A stretch of 64,000 nucleotides of DNA from Pagrus major (taxonomy: Eukaryota > Chordata > Actinopteri > Spariformes > Sparidae), in the NCBI RefSeq assembly GCF_040436345.1, contig NC_133218.1:25346710-25410709 (forward strand), written 5' to 3'. Every line of letters starts with the position of its first letter. Within the stretch, counting starts at the first letter, position 1. The notes under the pieces are model-generated. The model was not told the origin of the DNA, ran no database searches, and was given only the letters and a program-made list of their open reading frames with translations. Made by a program: the position numbers and the translations under genes. Below, one piece after another: positions 25,701-36,894 of the stretch.

Positions 25701-28700
25701 TTTTGTGCGTACCTCCTCCTTTCTACTTTGTTTTCATCATGGGATCGCTACAACCATAACCTTGTGTATTTTTCTGTAGTTTTCCCGGTGCAGCAGCCTG
25801 CAGTGACAAACTCGAGCAGCAGTGAGGATGAGGCAGGGCGAAGCGGTAGTACTGTTGTCCGAAGACGAAGGTTGAGGAAGAATACCACGAGCATCGTGAC
25901 AGAGCCTGAGGAGGAGGAGGAGGCTCTGGAGTCAGGCCAGAGTGAGAAAGAAGAGGAGGAGGAGGAGGAGGAGGAGCAGGCAGATGACGGAGAGCAGGAG
26001 GAGCAGGCTGAAGCAAGACCCCCTGCTGCTGCTCTGGATGGCCAAAATGTGCAAGCGCAGGGCAGCAGCATCCTTAACAAGTGTATCCTGATCGCCCTTG
26101 TCGTAGCCATCAGCATGGGCTTTGGACACTTCCATGGTAAGAGTTTACTGACGTTATTGTTAACGCAGAAAATATACTTCAGTTAAACATTCTAGTCAGA
26201 AGAGATTAATGTACATGATTATTGCTAAAAGTTCCTCTATGAAATCCACCTGATTTTCACAGAGATTTTAGTCTGGTTTTGTCATGGCCAGTCTCTCACT
26301 GTAGCATTAGAAATGTACTTTGTGTTAGAATTATCCTCAGTTTGTTTTCACGGCTCTTTAGATTTGGTTGACCAGGTGCAAGAGTACTGTACCCGTCCTA
26401 CTCTTACAGACATTATAGACCGACCGACCTGTAACAATGTTTTCTAATGTTTTGTGTAAATAATATGTTGGTGTTTCACTGACAGGCACAGTGCAGATTC
26501 AGGAAAGACAGAAAACTGTGGAGAAAATCCGAGTGAATGACCTTGATGGTGGGAGAGATCTGATTCACTGTCATTTCCGAGAACAACACTTTACAAACCA
26601 GGTCAGGCACAACACAAGTCACAACTCACAATAATAGTAAGCTCATTCGCAGCAAACATACATGATACATTCCTTACCATGCTTTTGACTTCTGTTACTT
26701 CTTTAATGCAGACTTATTTTTCTTTATATTTAAATTGACTTTATTCTTAAACACAGAAACCCTGCACGCTAGTTTGATGCAACCAGATACAATAGTCCAG
26801 TGATAAATCAGTGAAAAATTCCACCCGTTTCCAATTTTGAATCGGCATCAGAAAATACTTTATTGATCCCCATGGGGGAAATTACACACGTTTCAGATGC
26901 TGCTTCTAGAGGAAAAAATATATCACAAGATGTAAACGACATTTAGATAGAAAAAGATAATCCAACAAGAGTAAGTAAGAAGTACTGAAATATAAAAGTA
27001 ACTGTAAACAAAATGTGTACCAAAAAACTATAATAAGATCATTTACTTTAAGGCTCTATTTTTTGTTTTATTACAGCAGGCAGCTGTTTTTATTACTTTT
27101 GGTCGTTCTGTGTAAATGAAACATCACAAATAGAGCCCAGAGGGACGATTATCATTGGCTGATAATGGTCTATCATAGCTCCATATATCTGCATGCGCCG
27201 ATATGAAAACTTTTATAATGCAGAATAAGATGCATGGGGTAATAAATAATTATTAATTCTCAGTAAATTTAACTGTTTCAGTGCACTGATGAAAATATAC
27301 TGATTAAAATAGCCTGTGTCTGTTACATATCTCTCACTGACATACTCAGATGCCAAAATAATTAATATTTTGATTGAACATGACCCATGTAACCACAAGT
27401 TTAATGGACCAGAACTCGTCTCTTCCTTTTCTCCAGAGGGGCGACTTTGACCTGGATGACCTGGATGAGAAAAAAGTAATTTCACTGCTCACAGAGGTGA
27501 ATGAGAAGATGAAGAGAGAGAACCACGAGCTCAACATCCAACAGGCACACATTCAGGTAACTGCATAGTACAAATGCAAAATAAATGCAAATGTAACCGT
27601 ATGGAAATGCTGTTAGTTAAAACTGAAGCAAAAGCTCTTTGTTTCACTTTTCTTCCTCAATTTTGTTTCGCTTTTCAAATTGAGTGAACTTTGTGACCTC
27701 ATTGCAATCATGACTCATTGCATCCCTTTCAAAAAGCCATAATTCCCCCTCTTGTACCTTCTTTTCCCATCAGGCCCAGAGAGATGACCTGGAGATGTTG
27801 CTGAAACAGAAGGCTGAGGAGAGGAGTAACGTTGTTTCTCAGCAGCAGACGTTGACAGCTGAGAACCAGCTGCTGAAAAACTCCCTTGAACGTGAAGAAA
27901 AGACCCTGTCCACCTTACAGGAGGAGCTGAGAAACCTGCGAAACAAGATTAAAGATTGGGAGGCATCGGGAGCAGTTACTGACTCCCTGCTGTCAGAAAA
28001 CCAGAGGCTGAAAGATCAGCTCGAGGAGGAGAAAGAGCTGATCCGAAGCTTCCAAGGCCAGAGGGAAGACATGATGGCCGAGGCACAGACACTGAGGAAG
28101 AAGCTCGACAGGGAAAGGAAGGTTACAGATGAGCTGAGGAGGGACTTAAATCAGCTGAGAAGTCGCATCCACGGAGCTGGAAAGGAAGCTGGTTCGGAGT
28201 CCGAAGAGCTTCAGTCGCGTCTGATGGAGCTGGAGAAGAGACTGAGCTTCGAGCAGCAGCGCTCCGACCTGTGGGAGAGGCTGTATGTGGAAACAAAAGA
28301 AGAAAGAGCCAAAGGAGACACTGAGCCTAAAATGAAGAAACCAAAGCCAGGCATGGCGGGGAAGGTGAAAGAGACATTTGATGCTGTGAAGAACTCCACC
28401 AAGGAGTTTGTCCATCACCACAAAGAGCAGATAAAGAAAGCAAAGGAAGCTGTGAAGGAGAATCTGAGGAAGTTTTCAGATTCTGTCAAATTAACCTTCC
28501 GAAACTTCAAGGATTCAGCTTCCACCTTCATCAACAAAGCCAGAGGTTTTTATGATAAGAGAAGTCATGAGAAGAAATCAAGAGAGTCGTGGCAGCACAG
28601 ATCCCACAAGCCTCACCATGGACATGCACACAAATTTGATGACTCCTTCCAGAGCAGCCACAACACCCGGAAATCAGGAGGTAAAGTTCACGAAGATCGA

Positions 28701-30066
28701 GGTCAAAACGGTCACAAGTCCAACTTGAAAGGATGCTCTGGAGTTTTCGACTGTGCCTACCAGGAGTCCATGAGTCTCTTCAACAAAGCCATGGATCCAA
28801 TCAGAGCAGATGAATTTTACCAGCTGCTGCAGAGCTACCTGCAGCAGGAAGTCGACCACTTCCACCACTGGAAAGACCTGGAGATGTTCATCAACAACTT
28901 CTTCCACAATGGAGTGTTCATCCACGATCGGATGCTGTTCACAGACTTTGTCAGCGGCGTGGAGGACTATCTGACCCACATGCATGAGTACCACGGACTT
29001 GATGACAATGTGTTTGGAGATCTTGATGATTTCGTCTACCGCCACTTCTTTGGAGAGGCTTACACAAGAAGCTATGGCCCAAAGTAAGTCTCCTGGGGCT
29101 GTATTCACAAGGTATCTCATGATACAAGAAGGCCACCTTGAAGACTAACTAAGGCTTTCCTTCCAGAACTTCCAAACAATTACTGAATAATTTCCAAGAT
29201 TATTTCCAAGTTTTTCATGGAATGAAAGCCTTAAGCTGCGTTCCAGACAACCTTGGAGGTCTGAATTTCCTAGTTCCAACCTTTTACAAACTTTACCAAC
29301 TTCAAGTGGCATCGCATTGTACATTTTCTAGTAGGAAGTCAGAAATGTTTGAGTTCTGAGTTGTCTGGAACGCAGCATCAATCTGATACTAATGTTGGGG
29401 AAATAGAGACGGTGTTGATTCAAATTTTGCTTTTCTTTCAAGGAAATTAATATTTTCTCCCAAAAATTGCACTAAATGACATGAACTGAAATTGTTAAGA
29501 AATCTATATCTGTACATTAATTCCTAAGCTAATATGAAATAAAATCACGCTGTTAAAACATGTTTTTAAATGTTCAGTCTACTGCAGCTGACGGATTGTG
29601 AGCAGGTCTTACTAACTTGAGGACTCTTCTGGGCCACCTTCAACTTCTCTCATACTGTAGCTATTTTTACAGCTAAAATATTTTGTGAATGACATCTTTG
29701 ACCGAAGTCTTCCAGTTAGGACTTATTTTTAGTTGTTTTGCAGTAAGAACCTCAGATGTTTTGTGAGCACCCGCCCCTGTTTTCTTCCATTATCATCCAA
29801 CAGCTTGTACATACTTACGAGTTCAACACAATAATACTAAGTCATGCCATTTATGTTTTGTGTTTGAATCACACAGCGGGCCGTTTGAGAGACCCGACAC
29901 AGACTCCAAGGACACGAGGGCAAAGCATCATCAGCGAAAGCAGCAGAGAGCCCGACCTCGACCACACAGTGAACGCAAGTGGAGCCGATCAGGAAGAAAC
30001 GCAGACCGACACATTGCTGATGTGAAAATAGAACTGGGTCCAATGCCGTTTGATCCAAAATACTGA
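22752..30066 (+). CDS. ccpg1: Cell cycle progression protein 1, ER-phagy receptor
   Basis: Single-pass ER membrane protein that in mammals links ER to ATG8 and FIP200 for selective autophagy. The start is ATG 22782 in exon 22752-22841. Coding exons follow at 23633-23750, 23960-24042, 24147-24336, 25780-26136, 26486-26601, 27437-27556, 27774-29083 and 29877-30066, giving 847 residues in one frame. The N-terminus MSETSSDAESSCGWTIIS matches the mammalian start and holds a W-T-I-I LIR, followed by a GSDIETL FIR-like motif. An acidic poly-Glu tract precedes the membrane helix at about residues 248-266. The lumenal side has coiled coils (about 270-510), lysine-rich 11-residue repeats (546-611) and a conserved C-terminal domain rich in Phe, His and Asp. 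PBXIP1 shares parts of this architecture, but the LIR start and the neighbours favour CCPG1. The protein is longer than human CCPG1 (about 757 residues). Confidence 0.93.
25310..25500 (+). repeat. Dispersed fish repeat, copy B (partial), in a ccpg1 intron
   Basis: Shares GAAGCTACAGCCAGTTAGCT, GAGCACCTCTAAAGCTCG, TTTAATCTGTACAAAAACCA and GGACTATTTCTTG with the copy at 14695-15070. It is shorter and more decayed. Confidence 0.6.
26850..26905 (+). repeat. 'tttattgatccc' repeat tail
   Basis: ACTTTATTGATCCCCATGGG followed by GGAAATTACAC is a widespread fish repeat end. Related tails stand near 34918-34960, 39095-39125 and 56262-56305. Confidence 0.4.
28365..28562 (+). other. ccpg1: Six tandem 11-residue amphipathic repeats in CCPG1
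   Basis: The translation divides into six consecutive units of exactly 11 residues with no gaps: VKETFDAVKNS, TKEFVHHHKEQ, IKKAKEAVKEN, LRKFSDSVKLT, FRNFKDSASTF and INKARGFYDKR. Hydrophobic residues (V/I/L/F) start most units and recur at position 4 or 5, with Lys at the borders. This is the 11/3 helix pattern of apolipoproteins, perilipins and synuclein, which bind membranes. In the CCPG1 topology this segment faces the ER lumen. Confidence 0.6.
29235..29376. mobile_element. Small MITE with 17-bp terminal inverted repeats
   Basis: GCTGCGTTCCAGACAAC at the left end is the exact reverse complement of GTTGTCTGGAACGCAGC at the right end, 142 bases overall. The element lies in the last ccpg1 intron. 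The flanks do not show a clear target duplication, so the superfamily is undecided. Confidence 0.7.
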
Positions 30067-30652
30067 TAAATCTCAACCGGTTTAATATTCTAGTTGCAAA
30101 TTCTATTTTGGGTTGTATGTAGATGCTAAATCTCCTTTTTTTTTTTTTTTTTGTACGTTTGCACAATGTTAACTTTTCAATGCTACTGACTGTTGTTGAT
30201 CTGTTTGTGTTCAGTGAAGTAATTATTAGGTTCGGAGTGGAAGATGTGGCATATCTGACATCATTTGCACTTCTTGGTTACATTCTTATTTTGGACTTTA
30301 AATTGTTGATCTGATGAAGACTTTCTGCTGAAACATGATCGGTACTACATATGTTTAAAAAGAGACTTTAAAATAATGAGCAGAAAATGTTAATTTGGCA
30401 CTAAACTATAAAAAAACAAAGATATGCCACATTTTGGATGTTTCTGTGTCTAGTCATGTAGTTGTTTTAATTTGCTGCTACAGAGACAGGGTTGTGACAA
30501 GGTTGTTGTTATGCTTTCAGAGTTAATATGCAGTTTTCTAACATTCCACCTCGAGCTTGTTTTAACTGGACCTGGCAGTTTTACTTGTTTATATCCATGT
30601 GTTGGGGAAAAAAGACTGGAAAAATAATGTCACACCAAATTTAGTTGTGAAT

Positions 30653-30658
30653 AATAAA
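30653..30658 (+). terminator. ccpg1: ccpg1 polyadenylation signal
   Basis: AATAAA 587 bases after the ccpg1 stop codon. The opposing pigb gene has an ATTAAA on the minus strand at 30701-30706, so both transcripts should end within a few tens of bases of each other. Confidence 0.5.
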
Positions 30659-30775
30659 AAAACAACACACATTTGACACAGTGATGTTAAAAAAAATGAG
30701 TTTAATTTCAGTAGCAAATCTATATCATGTGACATTGTTATTGAGGAAAGAAAATTGCCATCGTTCCAGTGTTTG

Positions 30776-33700
30776 TCAGTGCCTTTCATAAATAAAGATG
30801 CTTCCTCCAACTTTTCCCTCAGGAAAATGAGTATGAAACATCTCTGCTGTCCTCACAAAGTTATTCGCTTGCAAAAACACAGAGATTTCCTGCAACAACA
30901 AAAACACATCAAATTTTAGACAAAACGTTTTAAAACACATTGAGAATTATAGCTTGTGAATGTCTTACCTTCTCCAAAACATCAAACAAAACCAGATGTG
31001 TCGGTAGAGAAGATTTGTATGGAAATGATGTCCTGAGCCAGTGAAGAGGGTTGTCGTAGAATCTGGCCGCTTCATCGACGTAACCCTCCTCTCCGAGGTC
31101 TGGAGGACACTCAAGAAACCTCATCTTCATCGGACAGTGGACGTGGCTGCAAAGAGAGAACCGTCAGTCAGGTCGTGTTCAACACAAGGTAGGGAATTTT
31201 TACTTTCCAAGTGTTTTTTTTGTAAAGTTTGATGTTTCACTTGGCCTGTATCAAGTTATTAAAGTCAAAATCTATATTCAGATATTGACAATATTAAATA
31301 CACAGAGCAAGTAATGCTGGACATAGTAATAACCAAAGTAATACACTATACACAGGATTATTATTATGAATCTTGGCCTTATCTGAGGATCTTCACTTAT
31401 TCTTTTATTGGATATTTCCTGATATAAAATAGAATTTTTAACATTATTTTTCATGTAAGTAAAGTTCTTATAAAGCTGCTTTTATTAAGACGACATTAAA
31501 CACTGCTGCAATAATAAGTTTGGCATATTTAGAAAAAATTAAAGAGGGTTTTGTTGAAAAATAATATTTCTCTGACAAAGGGAGGAAAAAAAGATATTAA
31601 AATCAGGTGTACAGTTGATAAGCAATTTCACATCAAGGTCCCTGTAATAGTTGAGATCGAGCTTTCTACTGTCCTCATCAGCAGGTCATGTTTGCACAGT
31701 TACCAACTGAACACATGATGGTTGAAAACTCCACAACATCCACTAAATGGACCTCAAGGTGAGATTTTTTTCCTGCTGTTTCCAAGGTTGAGCATGAAAC
31801 TGACCCATTTATACTGTCTCAGTTTTAAGCTTTGGAAACTTTTAGCTTTAGTCACGTTTTCAAGGTCTTACTTTGAAAATTCAGGGCACAGATTTCAAAC
31901 ATATTTTAGTCACCATGGACTTACATATACTCTTGTAAAAAAGAGTCACCATGAAATATTTTTGATTATAGGACTACTACAGTTACTCAAAATTTAGTCT
32001 TTAGACTGTAGGCTGTCCTCCAGGTGTGAACGGCTGTAACACACCTGTAAAAAGGCGTTGAGTGGCAGGGCATGAGGAAGAGGACGTCTGTCTGCGGAGG
32101 GCTGGAGATGTTGCTGACTTCACAAAGTGTCTGGAGACGAGTCATGACGTCAAGAGTGCCTCTCTGGTGGATCAGACCGGTGTACAGCGCTGCAGTCAGG
32201 TTACTCACTAACAAGAAGAAGGCAGCAGCTCGTCGCCACGCTTTCAAGTTAGCCAGGGATATGCCTGTAGAGGAAGAAGTGTTAAAAAACACATATCTGT
32301 CTGTTCGTAGATGTTTTTGATGTGATACTGAGAACTTACCACTGAAGATCATACAGAACGGCAGCAACGGATAGATGAACCTGAACTCCTTGTGAGGAAG
32401 CAAACTGAATAAAAAGGATTCAAACATGTTACAACAGAGCAGAACTCATCACAATCAAACTGCCTGAAGTGAAGCCCTGAGGAGCATTTGACCACTGGCA
32501 TCGCGGTGGAACAACATTTCCCTGAGTGGGTCCCTATTTTGTATCTTTTGCAGTCCTGCAAACTGTTTTAAAAAATATTCCACTGATTACATGTGGCAGC
32601 AACATGCCAAAAAACATAGAACTGCACCAGTAAGGGGAGTAAAAAAGAAAACTGCTAGCAAGTGAATGTGAATGTAAACAATACAGGACTCAAAATCATC
32701 AAAAACATCAGCTTTGCAAATGTCGACTGAGGAAGGAAATGAATTCAGCATGTTTGTGTTGGTGACTAACACTTAACATAAACAAAACTTTGTTTACAAG
32801 AGAACTTCAAAGGGCACCTTCCAGTACAAGATAACATTAAAAACACATGTACTCAGGGCTGCAACCAATGATGTTTTCCAGTCTAGATTAATCTGTGAAT
32901 CATTTTCTTGATTAATTGATTAGTTGTTTAGTCAATAAAATGTCAGAAAATGGTGAAAAATGTGGAGCAGTGTTTCCAAAAGCTGACGTCCTCAGTTGAC
33001 GTCCCAACCCAAAGATATTAAGTTATATTTCATAGAGGATGAAAGAAACCTGCAAACAATGTATGACACTTGAGATATTAAACAGTCACACAAAGATAAT
33101 CAACTTAAAATAAATATATACTTACTTTAAATGCCAAAATATCACAAATAAAATGTGAGTTGTTTTTTTTTAGAAAGAATGAAAAGCTATCTCTCTCGAA
33201 GCTACCTTCTCAGTTTGATAACTAAAGCCTGTGAATGTGAGCGCAGACGTTTTACCTGTAAACCACGAGCGTCCAGACGACTGCTGCCAACAGAATCTTG
33301 TATCTTTTGAAGGCGATGGTGCAGCCGTGAAGGAAGAGAGGAAGATGAGGGCCGATCACGACGGCGAAGCCCTGAGTGAAGTACCAGTGCCAGGGATGAG
33401 AGCCGTAGAAATCAGCCACACTGTAGAAGATGTTAAACTTGAGGAAGTTGAACTGGACCATGGTCCACTGAAACACACAGAGAAAAACTGTTATTTTTGA
33501 CTCTATGAGCAGAAGTTAGTGTGATTTAAAAACACATGGAATTAATGTTTCACCTTGTCACAGAATATACAGTCGATCAGTGTTGAAATCACAACAGCCA
33601 CAGCTCTGGAAAGGAGGAAAAAATGGATTATCAAACAAAAACATGAGGATGAAATACAGATTAATTTTACGTGACATTAAAAAGGTACAAACCCTATAGG

Positions 33701-35639
33701 AATGCATTTATGAGTGATGAGCCTCAGTTTGTTTTCTTCCTGCCAGAAATGATACATCAGCAAAGGGAACCAGACGATCAGGGCTGTCGGCCGCACAATG
33801 ATGGCCAAGGCCACCAGGGACAAATATTTTTTGCTGGAAAAACATCAACAAGGTGTCTGTAAATAATCTATTTTTTCGGATAAGATTCATTGACAATAAG
33901 AAGAGTGAAGATGTGAGATGAGTCAAGACCTGCTGTGTGTTTTGGACCCCGGGAGGGGGAAATAAAAAAGAGCCAGGCAGGTGATGGTGGTCTCCATGCT
34001 GTTGGTCAGAGTCCTGGTGCAGCAGAACCATGAGAACCACGAGCACAGATGGCAGAAGAACTACAGACCAGAAGAAGAAGAAACAGCGAGGCATTAGATG
34101 ACGGCTTACATCCGGCACTTCTGCCTTTTTATTCCTCACACAAATCTCCTCCTCACCGTCCATGTTGCAACGTCACGACTCTCCAGCGTTCGGACGAGGA
34201 AGAAGAATTTTACATCTGCAAACGCAGCCAGGAGTGCTTGAAACACTCGCGGCAGCCAAATCTGCAGAACCAACCAAAGCAGGATTAGAAAGACAAAGTG
34301 ACTTTCTGATGTAAAGTTGTCTGGATAGAAGATATGAGAACTTACCAGGAGATAGACAGAGTCGTAGTTTATGAAGTGTAATATTTTGTATATGGATGCA
34401 AACATGAGTGGATAGAGGAATCCTCTTATTCCTGCCTTCCATTCCCAGGTCATGTACCCATAAGTCACACTGTTAAGGTTGTAACAGGACAAAATAATAG
34501 AAGAATGACGAAAATAATAACAAGCTACGGGTTTCAGCTAAACAAATGTCAACAGTTGCTTGTTGTTTTGTTGCATTGTAAGAAACAAAAGCCCAGTTTT
34601 GGGGTCAAATATTTTCTACTTATGCGTATTCACACACTGAATGATCTGACGACGCAGACTTATATTGTTCTTCATTATTAAAACATGTTTTCTATGTGGT
34701 CATGATGTGACAAAGTAAAGATGTTATGTTTTCTGCTCCAGCCACTTGAAATTGTTTGCAAGAGAAAATTAAACTGACTCTTATCTGTCTGGACTCCTGA
34801 CTTTTGTAAATTCTTTAGCAAATTACTCCTTTGTTTATTTTTTCAGGTTTTGGCTCATTCTAGCTCTCTTAGACTTGTTATCATTACTAAGAAAACTTGC
34901 TAATCACAAACAAAACAATTTCCCCTCAGGGCTCAATGAAGTATTTCTGATTCTGATTTTAAGTTTAGTTTAGTTTATTACCAGTTGCCTGATTTTGTAT
35001 TATCTTATATGCAGCTCTCTATACTGTCATTTTATCCTGGACTCCTTTGCAGAAGATGTGCCCAAACTCAGTGGGACTCACCTGGTAAAATAAAAATTAT
35101 CAAGAGACACTGAATGTGAAAAGTTACAGTATAAGACCCTCTAACTGATGGAGAAAAACACATTAACATACTATGTGGATCTTCCTTATGACACTGTTGT
35201 CTAGTGCTAATAATAATGATAATCCACAGCAGTCCAGTCACACAGCTGCAGATGATCATGTCACAAAGGATATTTGAAGACCATCCGATGGGAAACCTCC
35301 AGAGACTGCCAGTACTCATCAGGGACGAAGCTGGTCTGAACCAGGAAGCAGTTGATCAGCCTGAACACCACACAAAACACTACAACTCTGGCTCTCAGCA
35401 CACCTGTGGAGTCAAACAATCCCTTCATATTAGTAGTGTTATTTCTTATCATCACAGCATACATGTTTGGTCAACATTACATCGATGTTTTGTCCTGACG
35501 TGAAACTATCACATGTGTGGGTCCCACCGTCTTTGAGAGGAGATTCATCTTTCTTTGAGTACAGTTGAGATTTTCGTTTCCTCAGTTTCACTTCTTCCAC
35601 TTTATTCCCAAATTTCAGACGTGGTCGGATGTTCTCCAT
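30776..35639 (-). CDS. pigb: GPI mannosyltransferase 3 (PIG-B)
   Basis: Multi-span ER enzyme that adds the third mannose to the GPI-anchor core, using dolichol-phosphate-mannose. Twelve coding exons, in transcript order, are 35639-35528, 35403-35274, 34463-34346, 34261-34157, 34060-33930, 33833-33693, 33605-33554, 33467-33256, 32404-32340, 32264-32045, 31146-30969 and 30889-30776, giving 525 residues (human about 554). Family marks include the [14 protein letters not shown] loop with the acidic pair typical of these GT-C enzymes, [26 protein letters not shown] and [14 protein letters not shown]. The start is the first ATG in frame, beginning MENIRPRL. Intron 34464-35273 has AT-AC ends with U12-type signals. 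The remaining introns are GT-AG. The gene is tail to tail with ccpg1 and head to head with pigbos1. Confidence 0.94.
32855..33070 (+). repeat. AT-rich MITE-like repeat, copy in a pigb intron
   Basis: Begins CAGGGCTGCAACCAATGAT and contains TTGATTAGTTGTTTAGTCAA, AAAATGTCAGAAAATGGTGA and CAGTGTTTCCAAAAGC. It is the best-preserved left half of the family seen in this window. Confidence 0.6.
34464..35273 (-). other. pigb: U12-type AT-AC intron in pigb
   Basis: On the coding strand the intron starts ATATCCTTTG and ends CCTTAACAGTGTGAC. ATATCCTTT is the U12 donor consensus and CCTTAAC the U12 branch point; the branch A lies about 10 bases before the final AC. Splicing at these ends gives ...[12 protein letters not shown]..., which matches human PIGB in this stretch. 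A GT-AG reading (GTGACA donor, acceptor AG before TGTGAC) would insert extra residues into it. Confidence 0.8.
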
Positions 35640-36780
35640 CAGGACATTTTGTCTTTCTTGTCTCCACAGTCTGCTGCCGACATAATACACCTGTCAGGAT
35701 GTAAGTCAGGTGTGATCAGTCAGATTCAGAGGCTGAATCAACTCCTCAGGTGGAAATCAGACACACTTTACTTTAAATATACGATATTAACTTAACCTGT
35801 GTGATCAGGTGCTACGAGTGAACATCCTGCACAATTTATTTCACCAGCAGCATTAAACTGTTACAACTTCAACTGAACGAGCATGAACTTCTATCATTTC
35901 CAGTGAGCACAGAGCGAGCTGTGCTCATCAGCTGCGCTTCCGCATTCATACTAACTTCCGGGGGAACGTTGTTTCCCGCCTTCAAAGTAAAAGCTCTACA
36001 ATACCGACATGTTTGTTTTGATGAGCCTCAGAAACATTTGGGTCACCATTCTCCTAACTGCAGACGATATATTTAAATAGTTTGCACAGTGAAACATTTG
36101 AGGAAATGTTACAAAGGACAACATTAAACTGCTCAGTCAACATTACAGTTACAAAAAGGCATCGCTTCATCACTACTATTAATGAGAAAGCGGAAATAAA
36201 TCATGTATTAGTTGTAGTAATAATTGTAATATTGTAGCCAACTTCACTAAGTTTATAGCAGAAAATCAAAACAATTTTAAAATTGTCATTTTTTTTCATG
36301 CAAAATCATTTCATGGCTCTAGTTTAACAAAGGAAGATAAATATTGCTGTTTGTCTTTATAATTATTTTAATTGGTTTCATTTATCATGAATACATTTGT
36401 ATTTTATAGTATTGTTTTGACAAAACAAACACTGTGAATATGTCAGCTCTTGAGCTCTTGGCAGTTGTGACAGTATTTCTTACTATTTTCTGATTATGAT
36501 TTTACTTAAATTATTTTAGTGAAGTGCCATTTTGAATGCAGGTTTTTTTTTATTTATTTCTATTATTACTGCTGTGTCTCAACTAAAAATCTGAATACTT
36601 CTTCCACTCTTGTTTAAATGATGTAAACTCAAGTTTTCTCTAATGTCGCCCAGGTAAATGTGATCTCTGCAGTACCGCTCTACAGAGCAGGAAGGAGGTC
36701 GCTGCACTGTCCGCTAGGTGGCGAACTGCAGCTCTCACCGCTCTACCAGAATTCACACAGTAGAAGAAGAACGCGTGCCT
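35640..36780. promoter_or_regulatory. Divergent intergenic region between pigb and pigbos1
   Basis: About 1.1 kb separates the pigb start codon from the noncoding first exon of pigbos1. On the pigb side, ACTTCCGGGG (35953-35962) contains an ETS-like core. On the pigbos1 side is a CTCF-like site. No TATA box or CpG island is obvious, and the middle is AT-rich with no open frame of interest. Confidence 0.4.
36710..36724 (+). promoter_or_regulatory. CTCF-like site upstream of pigbos1
   Basis: CCGCTAGGTGGCG fits the core CTCF consensus CCRSYAGRKGGCR with only small departures. It lies about 60 bases upstream of the probable pigbos1 first exon. Confidence 0.4.
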
Positions 36781-36894
36781 GCTGAACACAAGTCTCCTCT
36801 GAGTCCTTGAAGTTGTGTCTTGTCTTTTAACCTCCGTGCTGTCCTGCCTGTCTCCGTTTGGTGACTGCAGACGCTTCGAATAAACCGCCCTTCG
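36780..36894 (+). other. pigbos1: Probable noncoding first exon of pigbos1
   Basis: Ends in a good donor, CTTCG|GTAAGTT, at 36894. The acceptor of the next exon is CTTTCAG|GATC at 38037/38038. The exon start is estimated. Confidence 0.5.

Noticed and set aside
25723-26116. Minus-strand Pro- or Ser-rich frames opposite ccpg1
   Set aside because: They are antisense readings of the poly-Glu coding exon.
28674-29120. 148-codon minus-strand frame opposite ccpg1
   Set aside because: It is antisense to the well-supported large ccpg1 exon, and codon constraint lies on the plus strand.
35264-35274. GT donor (GTGACA) a few bases downstream of the AT-AC donor in pigb
   Set aside because: Using it would add residues inside a conserved stretch. 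It also ignores the U12 donor and branch-point consensus sequences.
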